From contig CAXYDD010000002.1 in assembly GCA_964276025.1 (NCBI GenBank), positions 1 through 64,000 on the forward strand: a DNA stretch of 64,000 nucleotides, read 5' to 3'. The notes beneath the pieces are model-generated. The model worked only from the letters and a program-made list of their open reading frames with translations. It was not told the origin of the DNA and searched no databases. Position numbers and translations under genes: made by a program. Position 1 is the stretch's first letter; each line of letters begins with the position of its first letter. Below, one piece after another: positions 63,230-64,000 of this stretch. This stretch comes from Porticoccus sp964276025. GTDB lineage: Bacteria; Pseudomonadota; Gammaproteobacteria; Pseudomonadales; Porticoccaceae.

Positions 63230-64000
63230 TTATTCACCTTTCTGGCTATTTAAGTACCGAAAAAAGTCACTTTTTGGATCTACTAAAAGTACATCGCCTT
63301 TATTTGAAAAAGATCTACCATAAGCGGTTAAGCTTCTAATAAAAGCATAAAATTCTGGATTTTTAGTATAAGCAGCAGCATAAGTAGCCGTTGCTTGAGC
63401 ATCGCCTTTACCTTTTGTTTGCTCGGCGACTCTGTATGCATTGGCTAACAATACTGTTTTCTGTCGATCTGCATCTGCTCGAATTTTTTCAGCTTGCTCT
63501 CCACCTTCCGAACGAAGAATTCTAGCTTCTTTTTCCCGCTCCGCCTTCATCCTTCTATAGACCTGTTCACTTACCTCTGGTGGCAAATCAATACCTTTGA
63601 TTCGAACATCTACTACCTCGACGCCTAAAGTTTGACGAACTGTAAGATTGAGTTTATCAGCTAAGTTTTTCATAAGCTGGTCTCTTTCACCAGATACCAC
63701 CTCTTGCAAAGTTCTTTCACCAAACTGATTACGTAAACCGTCATTGACTCGGCTAGCCAATCTCTCTTGTGCGATAAGAAAATTGCCTCCTGTTGACCTG
63801 TAGTAGACATCTACATCGACAATACGCCACTTGGAAAACGCATCAACTATCAACCTCTTCTTTTCTACGGTAAAAAAGCTTGCCGGATCAGCATCTAATG
63901 TTAGAACTCGGGCATCAAACTTTCTAACCTTGTCAACAAAAGGAATTTTATAATGTAGTCCGGGCTGTAAATTAGTCTCTATAAGGCGACCAAATCTGAG
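63230..64000 (-). CDS. hflC: FtsH-modulating membrane protease factor HflC (partial, N-terminus outside the window)
   Basis: SPFH/prohibitin-family protein that forms with HflK a ring regulating FtsH. The reading frame is open to the right window edge: LRFGRLIETNLQPGLHYKIP matches the HflC N-terminal region, so I extend the gene beyond the apparent TTG at 63853. Core VEVVDVRIKGIDLPPEVSEQ and RMKAEREKEARILRSEGGEQ are typical. The N-terminal membrane anchor lies outside. It precedes hisZ by 47 bases. Confidence 0.93.
   Translation of the reverse strand, partial: LRFGRLIETNLQPGLHYKIPFVDKVRKFDARVLTLDADPASFFTVEKKRLIVDAFSKWRIVDVDVYYRSTGGNFLIAQERLASRVNDGLRNQFGERTLQEVVSGERDQLMKNLADKLNLTVRQTLGVEVVDVRIKGIDLPPEVSEQVYRRMKAEREKEARILRSEGGEQAEKIRADADRQKTVLLANAYRVAEQTKGKGDAQATATYAAAYTKNPEFYAFIRSLTAYGRSFSNKGDVLLVDPKSDFFRYLNSQKGE

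Overview
The window is a dense, single-chromosome stretch of a low-GC (mid-30s percent by eye) gammaproteobacterium. Gene content and gene order are gammaproteobacterial throughout: ruvCAB-ybgC-tolQRAB-pal-cpoB-tRNA-Lys-nadA, queA-tgt-secDF, lptFG divergent from pepA-holC-valS, xerD-dsbC-hom-thrC ... recJ, prfB-lysS, rpsP-rimM-trmD-rplS, ffh-ypjD-corB and hflC-hisZ-purA. Short intergenic spaces, many stop-start overlaps, few tRNAs and no insertion sequences or phage genes suggest a compact genome. An Rnf complex, azurin and a nickel superoxide dismutase fit a marine free-living or symbiotic lineage, but I cannot name a genus from sequence alone.

Layout. 1-1.9 kb: end of an rnf operon (rnfD partial, rnfG, rnfE). 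2.1-10.5 kb: RNA helicase deaD, M16 protease, perM, bepA and nadA. 10.6-18 kb: tRNA-Lys and the Tol-Pal/ruv block on the minus strand. 18.2-18.6 kb: a low-complexity Ala/Pro/Glu/Lys repeat protein. 18.7-28.1 kb: aspS, a HIT protein, proS, secF, secD, tgt and queA. 28.2-32.4 kb: the most individual part, with tRNA-Leu, a voltage-gated-type cation channel with an atypical selectivity filter, azurin, a Ni-SOD cassette (small membrane protein-sodN-sodX) behind a promoter overlapped by a 23-bp Fur-like palindrome, and three small accessory genes. 32.4-46.4 kb: lptFG, frameshifted pepA, holC, valS, lysS, prfB (programmed +1 frameshift), uup and recJ. 46.5-53.5 kb: two small genes (one HopJ-like), a TonB-ExbB-ExbD set directly behind thrC, hom, dsbC and xerD. 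53.6-64 kb: ribosomal/SRP block, ypjD, corB, DUF1289, Nudix, purA, hisZ and hflC (partial).

How it fits together. Most genes are housekeeping: envelope biogenesis (Tol-Pal, BepA, LptFG, SecDF, DsbC), translation (five synthetase or synthetase-like genes, RF2, ribosomal proteins, tRNA modification), recombination (RuvABC, RecJ, XerD) and redox energy (Rnf). The 29.1-31.0 kb cassette combines a copper electron carrier and a nickel SOD, both iron-free, behind a Fur-type operator. I infer an iron-sparing response; the TonB system at 47-49 kb would be a partner for metal uptake.

No CRISPR array, prophage, integron or defence island is visible. Two coding irregularities were worked out by hand: the prfB +1 frameshift and a one-base shift in pepA. 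No intergenic stretch exceeds 300 bases.
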